A DNA stretch of 64,000 bases from Candidatus Magnetocorallium paracelense (GTDB taxonomy: Bacteria > Nitrospirota > Thermodesulfovibrionia > Thermodesulfovibrionales > Magnetobacteriaceae): assembly GCA_029001845.1 (NCBI GenBank), contig JAREWP010000075.1, positions 62,001 through 126,000 of the forward strand, written 5' to 3'. Positions within the stretch are counted from its first letter, which is position 1. Each line of letters opens with the position of its first letter. Positions 1 to 8,244 of the stretch are shown piece by piece. Position numbers and translations under genes: made by a program. The notes under the pieces are model-generated. The model had not been told where the DNA came from and ran no database searches. It saw only the letters and a list, made by a program, of their open reading frames with translations.

Positions 1-1
1 T

Positions 2-28
2 TAAAGAATATCATTAAACATCCGATAT
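2..28 (+). promoter_or_regulatory. Sigma-28 (FliA)-type promoter
   Basis: TAAAGAAT at 2-9 and TCCGATAT at 21-28 are separated by exactly 11 bp. This matches the enterobacterial FliA consensus (TAAAGTTT-N11-GCCGATAA) at most positions and resembles the flagellin promoter at 24979-25005. The element is followed by a leader similar to the flagellin leader, which argues against chance. No flagellar gene follows. Confidence 0.6.
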
Positions 29-53
29 ATTACTTATCCATAACACAGGCCAT

Positions 54-97
54 TGACAGCAGGAAGCTGTCAGCCGCGATTTTACAAGGAGGTAACA
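54..97 (+). promoter_or_regulatory. Flagellin-like leader with two possible CsrA sites
   Basis: A perfect 7-bp hairpin (54-60 with 66-72) shows GGA in its AGGAA loop. A second GGA lies in the ribosome binding site ACAAGGAGGT just before ATG 98. Both parts closely resemble the leader of the flagellin gene at 25138 (hairpin with CGGAA loop, then ACAGGGAGGT). A loop GGA plus a Shine-Dalgarno GGA is the classical arrangement for CsrA repression, as in Bacillus hag. CsrA binding here is inferred. Confidence 0.5.
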
Positions 98-205
98 ATG
101 TCATATCTAAAAAGCATATCTTTCCATCTGCTCTTTATTTCAAAGAAAACTCGAGTCCTCTCTATCTGTGGTGTTCGATTTAAAGGGACCTCCGAATCTT
201 TTTAA
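98..205 (+). CDS. Possible 35-residue basic peptide behind a flagellin-type leader
   Basis: An ATG five bases after a strong GGAGG opens a 35-codon frame ending in TAA at 203-205. The product starts MSYLKSISFH, is rich in Lys/Arg and hydrophobic residues, and does not resemble the flagellin N terminus (MGFxINTN). I recognise no family. It could be a short regulatory peptide, a leader whose coding gene was lost and replaced by unrelated sequence, or simply the start of a non-coding RNA. The only support for translation is the ribosome binding site, which nearly copies the flagellin one. Confidence 0.3.
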   Translation: MSYLKSISFHLLFISKKTRVLSICGVRFKGTSESF

Positions 206-708
206 ACCGACGACAACGCAATGTAAGTAATCTGCACCGGCTCGACACCTCCCTTGAACCGGGATAGATTATATAGATTCTCTGAAAGGATTCTTACGCT
301 TTAACGGATATTATGTTACCCTTTTTGTAAAACCCCTTACTAAACCCTGTTACCCTAAAAAGGCGGGAGAAAGAGACACTCCCGCCAACCTCCCTTTTCA
401 TTTATCCCGAAAATAACCGGCATCGTGCCGGAAGGAGCAGCAATGTCCCGCCAAAACAAGCTGAAACTCGCAGACTCAAACACCACCTTGTTTTGGCAGG
501 ACATCACTGCTCCTTCTTAACCATTTTCATGCTTTGTGGTGACTCGGAGAGTCATGGACGTTTTCTCAGAAAATAGACGAATGCGCACCGGAATGACCGG
601 CAATGTCCTGACAGAAGAAACTGAAACTCGCAGTAAAGTACAGATAAATATTTAGAGGGATTTAGGACAGTTAGGACAGCTGCAATTCATATATAAGGCA
701 ACGTTGAA
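206..708. other. Intergenic region with inverted repeats
   Basis: I see no gene here. Besides the hairpin at 362-386 it holds an imperfect palindrome with arms of about 30 bases (about 430-460 and 487-516). A partial second copy of its left half, sharing the 'gcaatgtcc' and 'ctgaaactcgcag' segments, lies at about 600-634. This looks like a decayed small mobile palindrome with no coding capacity. Confidence 0.5.
362..386 (+). terminator. Strong GC hairpin, terminator-like
   Basis: GGCGGGAG (362-369) pairs perfectly with CTCCCGCC (379-386) around a 9-base loop. A pyrimidine-rich run follows but not a clean T tract. It could end a transcript of about 350 nt begun at the sigma-28-type promoter at 2-28. 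Confidence 0.4.
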
Positions 709-1182
709 TCACAGCGCTGTGTTCGGAGTGAAGATATCTTTAAGGACATCCTGATCTTTCACAGGCTTAGACGTTCTATGATCCATCATCGTAAGTCGAC
801 CGAAATCATAGTCCCTAAGCTGCTTTTCGATGCTGTCGCGCAGGTGAACCCATACCGGATGAATTGTACATACATCACTCATATCGCACTTGTCTTTATC
901 AATTGCGCATTTGTTTACTAAAATGGGTCCTTCCATAATCTCGATAATATCCAGCAAAGTAATGTCACTGGGCTTCTTTGCCAGAAGGAACCCCCCCTTA
1001 GCCCCCCTTATGGATTCAATTAGTCCGGCCTTTACAAGCTTCTGCATAATTTTTGCCAGAAAGCTCTTGGGGATGTCTCTGTTCTCCGATATCTCGGAAA
1101 CCCTGAATATCCTGTCAGGCTTACTCGATATACAAAGCACGCACCTGAGGGCGTATTCCGTTTCTATAGTTATTTTAAGCAT
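709..1182 (-). CDS. Rrf2/IscR-family transcriptional regulator
   Basis: This 157-residue protein has the standard Rrf2 layout. An N-terminal winged helix begins MLKITIETEYALR, followed by the recognition and wing region with GAKGGF near residues 60-65. A cysteine-bearing segment follows (CAIDKDKCDMSDVC, about residues 92-105), which in this family usually carries an Fe-S cluster that senses iron, nitric oxide or redox state. Length and cysteine spacing are typical. The gene is divergent from the Rpn remnant at 1270 and has no iron-sulfur operon beside it, so its target is unknown. There is no strong ribosome binding site before the start. The C terminus is longer than minimal family members. 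Confidence 0.85.
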   Translation of the reverse strand: MLKITIETEYALRCVLCISSKPDRIFRVSEISENRDIPKSFLAKIMQKLVKAGLIESIRGAKGGFLLAKKPSDITLLDIIEIMEGPILVNKCAIDKDKCDMSDVCTIHPVWVHLRDSIEKQLRDYDFGRLTMMDHRTSKPVKDQDVLKDIFTPNTAL

Positions 1183-1269
1183 CTCTATAGGTTAAAACAA
1201 AGGGTGGCAAAATATCAATGAAAGTTACGACAGTGCATAATTCGCATGTTTCAGGTATAATGAAACACA

Positions 1270-1569
1270 ATGAAAGCGAAATATATAAATCCATATACTG
1301 ATATATTCAGTGAGGAGATATTTCTGCAAGGGTTTAAGAGAGCTGAAATAGCCGGTTTTGACGAGAAACAGTTGGCTGAATATGAAGAGAGTCTGAAAGT
1401 ATACAGATATCTGAAAGGAGTTATAGATACTTCATATGAAGAAGGGAAGACAGAAGGGAAAATGGAAGGGAAGTTGGAAATCGCTGAAGCAATGAAGACG
1501 TCCGGCGAGAGTCCGGACAGGATAGTGAAATTTACAGGGTTGTCAAAAGAAGAGATAGATAGGATATGA
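1270..1569 (+). pseudogene. Internally deleted Rpn-family (PD-(D/E)XK) gene
   Basis: The first eleven residues (MKAKYINPYTD) are the typical start of Rpn/transposase-like nucleases of about 280-300 residues. From there the frame jumps directly to what is normally the C-terminal third, with RAEIAGF, YEESLKVYR, a charged EGK stretch and a closing helical segment ending EEIDRI. The whole PD-(D/E)XK nuclease core is missing, yet the frame is open for 99 codons. The intact family acts as a nuclease linked to recombination and phage defence. Its C-terminal part alone can be made as a small antitoxin-like protein (RpnS), so this remnant might still be functional. I call it a deletion derivative. Confidence 0.7.
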
Positions 1570-1654
1570 ATATAATCCATCTCTGACAAACCCGAAAGAT
1601 TCATGGCATATATTTTCCTGTTTTAATTGACGGGGTCTATATCTGTTATAAGAA

Positions 1655-2124
1655 ATGGACGTTTATTCCGATATTATGCAACTCGCCCTGGAGGAAGCAT
1701 ACAAGGCCTATAAAAAAGGGGAGGTACCCATTGGCGCCGTTATTACAGACCGCGCCGGTAACATTATCTCCAAAGGACACAATGAAAAGGAGGGCCTTAA
1801 TGATCCCACTTCTCACGCCGAGGTCAATGCAATAAAAAGGGCCTGCTCTCGAACAGGAGACTGGCGGCTGAACGATCATACCCTCTATGTAACAAAGGAG
1901 CCTTGCATTATGTGTTCCGGCGCTATCCTTAATTCTCGTATCGAGCGTATTGTTTATGGTTGCAATGACTCTAAGGGCGGCGGAGTCGACAGCCTCTATA
2001 ACCTCCTTACCGATAAAAGGTTAAATCACCAGGTGGAAGTCATTTCCGGAGTAATGTCCGATGAGTGCGGTAAAATTTTAAAGGATTTTTTTGATCGATT
2101 AAGGTACAATAGTAAGGGTTTACC

Positions 2125-2146
<22 letters not shown>
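1655..2146 (+). CDS. tadA: tRNA-specific adenosine deaminase TadA
   Basis: TadA converts adenosine 34 of tRNA-Arg(ACG) to inosine. The 163-residue protein has the zinc-deaminase signature: HAEVNA with His54 and the catalytic Glu56, then PCIMC with Cys84 and Cys87. VPIGAVI near residues 24-30 and NDPTSHAE are typical of the family. Length is normal. The last seven codons and the stop (TGA 2144-2146) lie inside the tRNA-Ser gene that starts at 2125, so the C terminus LPERWPSG is encoded by tRNA sequence. The start ATG 1655 has only a weak ribosome binding site. Confidence 0.93.
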
Positions 2147-2216
<70 letters not shown>

Positions 2217-2231
2217 AACATATTGTTTTTA

Positions 2232-2310
2232 AGTAGCTACTAAGGTGTATAGACTGAAGACTGTTAGGCAAAACATGCGTTATCGATAAAAATCTAAGTT
2301 TTTTATTGGC
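2232..2310 (+). repeat. Repeat family B, half copy
   Basis: The segment starting AGCTACTAAGGTGTATAGAC and running through 'aaaacatgcgttatcgat' matches the left half of the complete inverted-repeat element at 12097-12242. The right half is absent, so this is a truncated copy just inside the presumed island boundary. Confidence 0.6.
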
Positions 2311-2447
2311 TGACTCTATCTTGAATTTCTTTCTTAAAGCGGTTTATGGCAACCCGTAACATAAGAGCTTTTTATATTTGAATCCATACGCTTTTTAGTT
2401 ATCCGGATGTTTTTATTTTTAAAGGATTGCTCTTCTATTTTTGCTCA

Positions 2448-3413
2448 CTACTTGATTTTAAGGACAGGAGGGCCGAAGAAATAGGCATCCTCAAAGACCG
2501 GCCCTCCCGGAATTAATTCACTATAGGTTATGGGAAGATTATTAAAGGTGATTTCTCGGAGTTCCTCCTCTTGAAAGTGATTGTCATTTTTTCGCAATTC
2601 ATCAATAAAAAAATTAGCCAGATACTGCATGGCGAGGATGGATGCCTTTGTATGCGTTAAGCAGGAAAGGTCAGTTTGATTGAATTCAAAAATTTGTAAA
2701 GAGGGGTGCCATTGAAACCCGTAAACAGGTAATGCTTTGCCATCGATAATTTTCCCCTCTACAGTAGAGACAAATTGCTGCTTTTCATCGGCAAAATTTG
2801 TAGAGATCACATTAAAACTATCATTCAAAACCTTGGTGTCGCAAAATGTGCTGTACAGGATGCCGTTGGAATGAAAATTAGGGGTTACCGGATTCTCTTT
2901 GTCCGATAAAATGTCTCTTACTGTTTCATTCAGAATCGGAATGCCGGAACTATTCAACATCCGGCTTTTTGCTGCATACTTCGTGAAGTCAAGGGGCAGC
3001 AGCACATTATCGGTCCCCTTAAAATAATCGATGAGCAATTCGGGGCCGAAATCCGTTGCACTTAAAACAATCTGCTCAAATCCCTGACAAATACCCAAAA
3101 GGGGAAAGTATCGGGTTTTGTTGATCTCAATCACTCGATCATAAAGGCATTTAATTTTTTGAAAATAGGGTGTGGGAGGTTTTTTGTCCTGTTGTGGACC
3201 GCCTGGAAACAGCAACCCATTTGTACATTCCAGAATATAATTCAGTTTACCTTCATCGGCATCCCAAGGTACAACAACAGCCCGGGCGCCGGCCAATCCC
3301 GCCCATTTGACATATCCTGCCGCGACATAGCTGGTCCCTTTGGTGGAATATCCTCCGGCATCATAAGTGGGTTGTGTGACAATACCTACAGTGACTCTGT
3401 TATTGATTTTCAT
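2448..3413 (-). CDS. Gamma-glutamyl hydrolase-like protein (class I amidotransferase fold, peptidase C26)
   Basis: The product of about 321 residues has the hallmarks of folate gamma-glutamyl hydrolase: GIVTQPTYD near the start, a glycine-rich LLFPGGPQ turn, the nucleophile elbow LLGICQGFE with the catalytic cysteine, and YGFQWHP with the catalytic histidine. Gamma-glutamyl hydrolases trim polyglutamate tails from folates and are mainly known from plants and animals. The layout and length fit that eukaryotic type better than bacterial PuuD-like enzymes. No secretion signal is evident. I chose ATG 3413 because AAAGGAGGT precedes it at good spacing; an upstream in-frame codon at 3452 lacks one. 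The gene stands alone in the tRNA-Ser island, so its substrate is uncertain. Confidence 0.75.
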   Translation of the reverse strand: MKINNRVTVGIVTQPTYDAGGYSTKGTSYVAAGYVKWAGLAGARAVVVPWDADEGKLNYILECTNGLLFPGGPQQDKKPPTPYFQKIKCLYDRVIEINKTRYFPLLGICQGFEQIVLSATDFGPELLIDYFKGTDNVLLPLDFTKYAAKSRMLNSSGIPILNETVRDILSDKENPVTPNFHSNGILYSTFCDTKVLNDSFNVISTNFADEKQQFVSTVEGKIIDGKALPVYGFQWHPSLQIFEFNQTDLSCLTHTKASILAMQYLANFFIDELRKNDNHFQEEELREITFNNLPITYSELIPGGPVFEDAYFFGPPVLKIK

Positions 3414-4178
3414 ACGACCTCCTTTGGTAAAATAAAAATTTGCTTCAAACATAAATTAAACTAACCCGGCAAGCTGGAGCTAAACATGGTTTAAGGCATA
3501 AATATAATAAAGTTGTTTTAAGCAGATAAATCAGTAATCTTTCAAGCGAAAGCCTGCCGGTTATAAGAAGTTTCCACGTTCCACCTCTCATATTCCTCAT
3601 AAAAAAATCAAACAATAATTTATAATTTTTTATCCGGTATTTTATGCTGTAACTATTGAATTATACTATTCATAATTAATAAACATTATATTTATTATTT
3701 AATTAAAGATAATTATAACATATTATAAATTATAAATCTTGACATTTTATTTTTTAGTTGTTTTTCAAGTGGGAATGATTTTTTTATTCAATAAAACTAA
3801 GGTGAGCATTTTAAGGGATCCGGTAACAGTCATGGTATTATTATGTGGGCTTGCGTGTAGTGGTGGCAGAGTAGGGGAAGTCGTTGTGTTTTTGGATGTC
3901 TCTTATTTCCTTATGTCACGGTTTTTTATTTGTGAACATTCAGTAAAGAGCGCCCAAGATTCAGCATAGGTGGCATGGATAAACTTGTTTAGACCTGCCT
4001 GTCTCGCATTTGATGCGCTGTGATCACCACACGGACAAACAAGTTTGTCCATGCCACCCTCTTGATACAAAGATTTAAGAAAACAACGCCCTTAACTGAA
4101 TACTTACTTTTATTCTATAGCCTCCAATAATGATTGCGTTATTATTTTGAATACATTATTTAATTAACAACGTTATGC
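3414..4178. other. Non-coding stretch in island, with a large palindrome at 3969-4058
   Basis: No convincing gene. 3600-3740 is extremely A+T rich. At 3969-4058 an inverted repeat has arms of about 22 bases (GGTGGCATGGATAAACTTG and its near complement ending CCATGCCACC) around a loop of about 45 bases. A fragment of the same arm recurs at about 22734-22752, so it is a dispersed element. A frame at 3739-3969 has no family features and unusual composition; I do not call it. Confidence 0.5.
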
Positions 4179-4207
4179 TTTACAATACGTTCTCCTTGTG
4201 ATATAAT
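4179..4207 (+). promoter_or_regulatory. Sigma-70-type promoter of the ATPase operon
   Basis: TTTACA (4179-4184) and TATAAT (4202-4207) are separated by 17 bp, a near-consensus housekeeping promoter. The expected start lies about 70 bp upstream of the GTG at 4282. No operator-like repeat overlaps it. Confidence 0.6.
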
Positions 4208-4281
4208 TGTGTAGTATTAATAGGTTATTAGAATACAGTAACTCTTTGGAACTGTCATGAAATGAAAAAAGGAGATTTGAG

Positions 4282-5499
4282 GTGGAAAATATAACAGGCT
4301 TTCCGGTCACTTACCAAGATTTTCTCACAACCAGGCTATATCTTGTCGATGAATTCAGGGAAGAGGTAAGAAAAAAATCGATTCTCATTGTAGGACCTCG
4401 CAGGTTTGGGAAAACAAGTCTATTAAAGGAATTTATCAGGCAGAATAGTGAAATTTCGGAAAACGAGTTTAATACCCTCTTTTTGGAACTGGAGGGATGT
4501 GAAAATATAGAGAATTTCTGCTTTTGTTTATTCAAAGAACTTCTGACTCTTTATCGCTTTCACAGATACATTGATCAAGTTAAAAATTTCTTGGGTGATA
4601 TCTGGAATGCTATAGCTTCCAGGATAAGCAAGATTCCCATACCAGAACTTGATCTTGAATTACGAGAAAAAACAAGAGATATGAGTTTTTCCCAATGGAA
4701 GGAAAAACTTACTCCAATGATTGAAGGTTTAAACTCTTTCAATAAAAATACGATTATGATTTTCGATGAATTTTCTGACATGGTTATGAATTTTTTAAAA
4801 GAATATCCTCACTTTGAAGAATCTGTCGATGCTCTGAACGGGTGGTTACGTACATTGAGGCAGACCTCTGATATGGGATTGGGATGCAAGTATCAGTTTG
4901 TATTTTGTGGGTCTATAAACCTTAGAAAGAGTCTTGAAAATATGGGAATAAGTAAACGTATTAATGATCTTGAATCATTCGTAATCCCTCCTATGGAAAA
5001 TAGTGAAGCAAAAACTCTCATTACCTCTTTGACAGAAAGTTACTCAATGGAGATAGATCAGAAAGGCATAGAATTTATGACATCAAGGATTACGGATGGT
5101 CCTCCTTACTATGGTCAGATATTTTTCAAGGCATTAAAAGAGACAAGGAAAAAGAGCTTTACCGGTATGGAAGTCGAGGGAGTTTATAACGTAATGTTGA
5201 GGGAAGGAAATCATGATCTCAGTCACTTTCATTCACGACTTGTGGATTATCTTTCTCCTCTTAAAAGAGAGTGCTCGTCACTTCTTTTAAAACATCTGAC
5301 TCATGAAACTTGGGATGAAAAAGAGTTATTTGACCAATATTTTTATGAAACCTACGATTATCAAACCTACCAATCAGTTGTTGACAGACTCATATATGAA
5401 GGATATATAAAAAGGGATATCAATGACAATGGTAAGCTTCGATTTATGTCCTATTTATTGAAAGACTGGTGGGCTTATAAAACAAGAGGAGCGAGATAA
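4282..5499 (+). CDS. P-loop ATPase (archaeal ATPase/STAND-like), first gene of a pair
   Basis: This 405-residue protein has an intact Walker A motif, GPRRFGKTS (residues 38-46), and an intact Walker B, IMIFDEFSD, with Asp162 and Glu163. A sensor-like strand (FVFCGS) and a C-terminal helical winged-helix-type region follow. This is the layout of the archaeal-ATPase/STAND group, often involved in signalling, defence or toxin-antitoxin-like roles. No fused effector domain is visible. Translation starts at GTG 4282 after AAAGGAG. It is separated by one base from the next gene, so the two are cotranscribed and probably form a complex. The specific function is unknown. It lies in the tRNA-Ser island. 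Confidence 0.75.
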   Translation: MENITGFPVTYQDFLTTRLYLVDEFREEVRKKSILIVGPRRFGKTSLLKEFIRQNSEISENEFNTLFLELEGCENIENFCFCLFKELLTLYRFHRYIDQVKNFLGDIWNAIASRISKIPIPELDLELREKTRDMSFSQWKEKLTPMIEGLNSFNKNTIMIFDEFSDMVMNFLKEYPHFEESVDALNGWLRTLRQTSDMGLGCKYQFVFCGSINLRKSLENMGISKRINDLESFVIPPMENSEAKTLITSLTESYSMEIDQKGIEFMTSRITDGPPYYGQIFFKALKETRKKSFTGMEVEGVYNVMLREGNHDLSHFHSRLVDYLSPLKRECSSLLLKHLTHETWDEKELFDQYFYETYDYQTYQSVVDRLIYEGYIKRDINDNGKLRFMSYLLKDWWAYKTRGAR

Positions 5500-5500
5500 A

Positions 5501-7762
5501 ATGTACGCATATAATCCAAGAAAAAAAACAGCTCGGGAACTGGAAGAGACTCTGGTTGGAGATGACAGGCGGGAAATATTAAATAATATTCTCAGAGAAC
5601 TATCCCTGGAAGATGGAGAGACACCGAAGCAACATTGGATAGTGGTAGGGCCCAGGGGAATAGGAAAATCCCACCTCTTTACCCTGCTTTACTATAAAAT
5701 TAGGGAAGAAGAAAAACTCAATGATCTCTGGATCCCCATACTATTTCCTGAGGAGTTGCGGATGGTTGGAGGCCTTGCCAAATTCCTGGAAAGGGCTATA
5801 GGAGAGATTTCCAAAGAGGTGAGTGACAATTCCAAGGTGTATGATGAACTAACAGGAATGATAGAAAAGATCAGAAGCATACCCCAAACGGAAAGGATTG
5901 ATTATATCTTTTCCGTAATAACATGGATTCACAAGGAAACAGGTAAATTTATCCTTTTTATTGCGGAGAACCTCCAGCACTTACTGGGAAAAAAGATAAA
6001 AACCATTGAACAGAAAAAACTAAGGGCCTATCTCCAAACCGGTAACGCCATACTATTCATCGGTTCCGCCACAACCATATTCAATGCCATCCATGATCAT
6101 AGCCATCCCTTTTACCATTTTTTTCATATAAGACGTATGGAAGAGTTGGATTTCGAGAGCGTAAAGAAACTCATTATTAACATATTATCCGGAGAAGGGA
6201 GGGGGGAGCTGATCGCACGGATTTCTGATAATGAGGTGCGCCTAAAAGCCGTTTACTCTTTTACCGGGGGAAATCCGAGGATGGCTGTCTTTATGGCTGA
6301 TGTGCTGAAAACAGATATTCCCGATGAAATGTTGGAACTTATGGACAGGATACTGGATGAATTGACCCCATATTTTGATGCCATACTAAAAGATGTCCCC
6401 GATTATCTCGAAGATATTTTAAATACCCTGGCGGCAAACGAGCCGGCCCAAAGTCCTAAAGATATCTCCGCCTATCTTGAAATACCCCAAAATAGTGTAA
6501 GAGGTTATCTCAAACAATTAAAAGAGAGCGGTTATGTGAGAGTTGCCTTTTCGATGGGTAAGTCCAATTACTATTGCCTGAATGAGTACCTCTATCGCAT
6601 CTGGTACCAGATGCGAGATGGTGGCCATAGAGAAGAGACACGGTGGTTAATGGAACTGTTATTAATGCTTTACTCTCCCCACTTTATTGTTCAGGAGAGA
6701 GCAAGATTGGGTAATGATAGAAATCATCTCTATAAAAGATTGATTGAGCAAACAATAGATTTTATTAATACCAATCCTGAATATTGCAGAAGTTTGGAGT
6801 TGTGTGTTAAGTCAGAATTAAAGGGATATGGAGAGAATGGGGAGTTGGAAAGGGAAAAGTTTGAAGAGATTGATAAATATATTGAAAATAAAGAACTTGA
6901 CAAGGCCATTGGGTTGTGTAAAGAGATTTTGGAGATAAATCCTGACTCAATAGAGGCTTATATAAGGTGGGGAAAGTGTTTAGGTAAATTGGAACGTAAT
7001 GATGAGGCCGATAAGAAGTATTTAAAAGCTCTTAAACTTTTAATGAATGAGAGTATTGAAAAAAATTATTATAAAGGAGCTCTGGTATCAACTTTAATAT
7101 ATCTCAATATTCTTTCCAATGACTCATTTGTTATTACGCTTCAAAAAGAGTACGAAGAACGTATTCTGCCAATTCTTAACAACGTGAATCCTGACGATTA
7201 CATAAAAGAGTTTTATTTGCAAGAAAGAGAGATGACAGTTTACAAATCCGCAATTGTATTAATGATTGTTTCTTTTGATAAATACGACGTATTGATTGAT
7301 AATATCAAAAATATTTCAGTAGAATACTTTAGAAATGATCAAGTCTCTCTTGGTGTTTTTATCTTTACAATCAAGATGAAAATCTGGTTGCATCTCATTT
7401 ATGGAGCCCCTTACGAAGCTTTACGTCCTCTTAAACTGTACATAGAATACATAAAATCAATAGAGAAGCTTGAAGAAAAAGAAGAAAAAGTCTCTACCCT
7501 CTGTCTGAGCCTTTTCAAGGTATATATTCTTATGGATATTGAACTTGACGGTATATCAAATATCCTGAATATCTTGAAGGAAGAAGAGGGAGTGCCCTTT
7601 AGTGATGCCTTCAGTAAGATATGGACCTGCATTTATGATCCCGAATCTATCGATGGAAGAAGATATATGGGAGATAAGGCGATAGCAAATGTAGTTAACG
7701 AATTAAAAAAGGAACAAGTTGAGAGTGTCGAATCCCTCTCTCTCCGCCATAGTCAAATATAG
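5501..7762 (+). CDS. P-loop ATPase with winged helix and TPR-like C terminus, second gene of a pair
   Basis: The 753-residue product has Walker A GPRGIGKS at residues 50-57. Its Walker B is degenerate: ILFIAEN at 151-157 has Ala where Asp is expected, though Glu156 remains. A sensor-like LFIGSA (about 185-190) and FTGGNPR (about 254-260) are typical of STAND/archaeal ATPases. A winged helix (PKDISAYLEIPQNSVRGYL) follows near residue 330. The C-terminal half is helical and includes TPR-like segments around residues 460-510. Such a NACHT/STAND-like order suggests a sensor that binds a trigger through its repeats. It follows the partner ATPase by one base. The final ten or so residues are encoded by a tRNA-Ser fragment, so the native C terminus may have been changed at integration. 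Confidence 0.72.
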   Translation: MYAYNPRKKTARELEETLVGDDRREILNNILRELSLEDGETPKQHWIVVGPRGIGKSHLFTLLYYKIREEEKLNDLWIPILFPEELRMVGGLAKFLERAIGEISKEVSDNSKVYDELTGMIEKIRSIPQTERIDYIFSVITWIHKETGKFILFIAENLQHLLGKKIKTIEQKKLRAYLQTGNAILFIGSATTIFNAIHDHSHPFYHFFHIRRMEELDFESVKKLIINILSGEGRGELIARISDNEVRLKAVYSFTGGNPRMAVFMADVLKTDIPDEMLELMDRILDELTPYFDAILKDVPDYLEDILNTLAANEPAQSPKDISAYLEIPQNSVRGYLKQLKESGYVRVAFSMGKSNYYCLNEYLYRIWYQMRDGGHREETRWLMELLLMLYSPHFIVQERARLGNDRNHLYKRLIEQTIDFINTNPEYCRSLELCVKSELKGYGENGELEREKFEEIDKYIENKELDKAIGLCKEILEINPDSIEAYIRWGKCLGKLERNDEADKKYLKALKLLMNESIEKNYYKGALVSTLIYLNILSNDSFVITLQKEYEERILPILNNVNPDDYIKEFYLQEREMTVYKSAIVLMIVSFDKYDVLIDNIKNISVEYFRNDQVSLGVFIFTIKMKIWLHLIYGAPYEALRPLKLYIEYIKSIEKLEEKEEKVSTLCLSLFKVYILMDIELDGISNILNILKEEEGVPFSDAFSKIWTCIYDPESIDGRRYMGDKAIANVVNELKKEQVESVESLSLRHSQI
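7728..7751 (+). repeat. Putative attR: displaced tRNA-Ser 3' end
   Basis: TCGAATCCCTC[T]CTCTCCGCCATA matches tRNA-Ser positions 2193-2216 at 23 of 24 bases, including the CCA end, but there is no tRNA body upstream. It lies inside the last codons of the second ATPase gene and just before the Nudix gene, and marks the right edge of the island. Confidence 0.65.
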
Positions 7763-8244
7763 GAAGAATATCTATTGTACTCGTCTTCAAAGTTGTCGCT
7801 GAAAATTCCTTTACCAAGATTCGATTGTATATCGCCTGCGCTCCAGCCTTTTACTGTGTCTATCTCGTCTTCGTTAAATACGATTTTGCCGGCGTACAGA
7901 CATTTATAAGAAAATACGAGTTCCGATTCATAGTCGTTTCTGTGTATGTAGCTGTACATAAAGCTTGGAGTAACGCCTGCGATGCCGAGTTCTTCCTCCA
8001 TTTCTCTAAGTACGGCCTCTTCAACGGTTTCATCCAAATCGACATGACCTCCCACTGAAGTGTCCCACTTTCCGGGCGCTACATCTTTTTTCATTGAACG
8101 TTTTTGCAGAATTAGATCGTTCCTGTCATTAAAAACAAAGATATGAACTACTCTGTGCAAAAGGGAGTTGTTACCGTGAATTTCCGAACGAGGAGCCGAG
8201 CCTGTTATATTCCCCTCTTCATCAACAATATTAAGCCATTCCAT
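7753..8244 (-). CDS. Nudix hydrolase (YfcD/IPP-isomerase-like group)
   Basis: Nudix enzymes cleave nucleoside diphosphate-linked or related substrates. The full Nudix box is present, from GGHVDLDETVEEAV to REMEEELGI, with all catalytic glutamates. The opening VDEEGNITGSAPRSEIH and LLHRVVHIFVFN resemble the YfcD and isopentenyl-diphosphate isomerase-like branch. The protein is about 163 residues. I chose ATG 8244 because GCGGAGGT precedes it; the frame stays open upstream but without a ribosome binding site or family similarity. The 3' end is next to the att-like repeat, so this gene probably lay directly downstream of tRNA-Ser before the island inserted. The substrate is unknown. Confidence 0.88.
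   Translation of the reverse strand: MEWLNIVDEEGNITGSAPRSEIHGNNSLLHRVVHIFVFNDRNDLILQKRSMKKDVAPGKWDTSVGGHVDLDETVEEAVLREMEEELGIAGVTPSFMYSYIHRNDYESELVFSYKCLYAGKIVFNEDEIDTVKGWSAGDIQSNLGKGIFSDNFEDEYNRYSSYI

Noticed and set aside
3739-3969. Open frame of 76 codons in the island
   Set aside because: No ribosome binding site or family features, and it runs into a large palindrome; it lies in an A+T-rich non-coding stretch.
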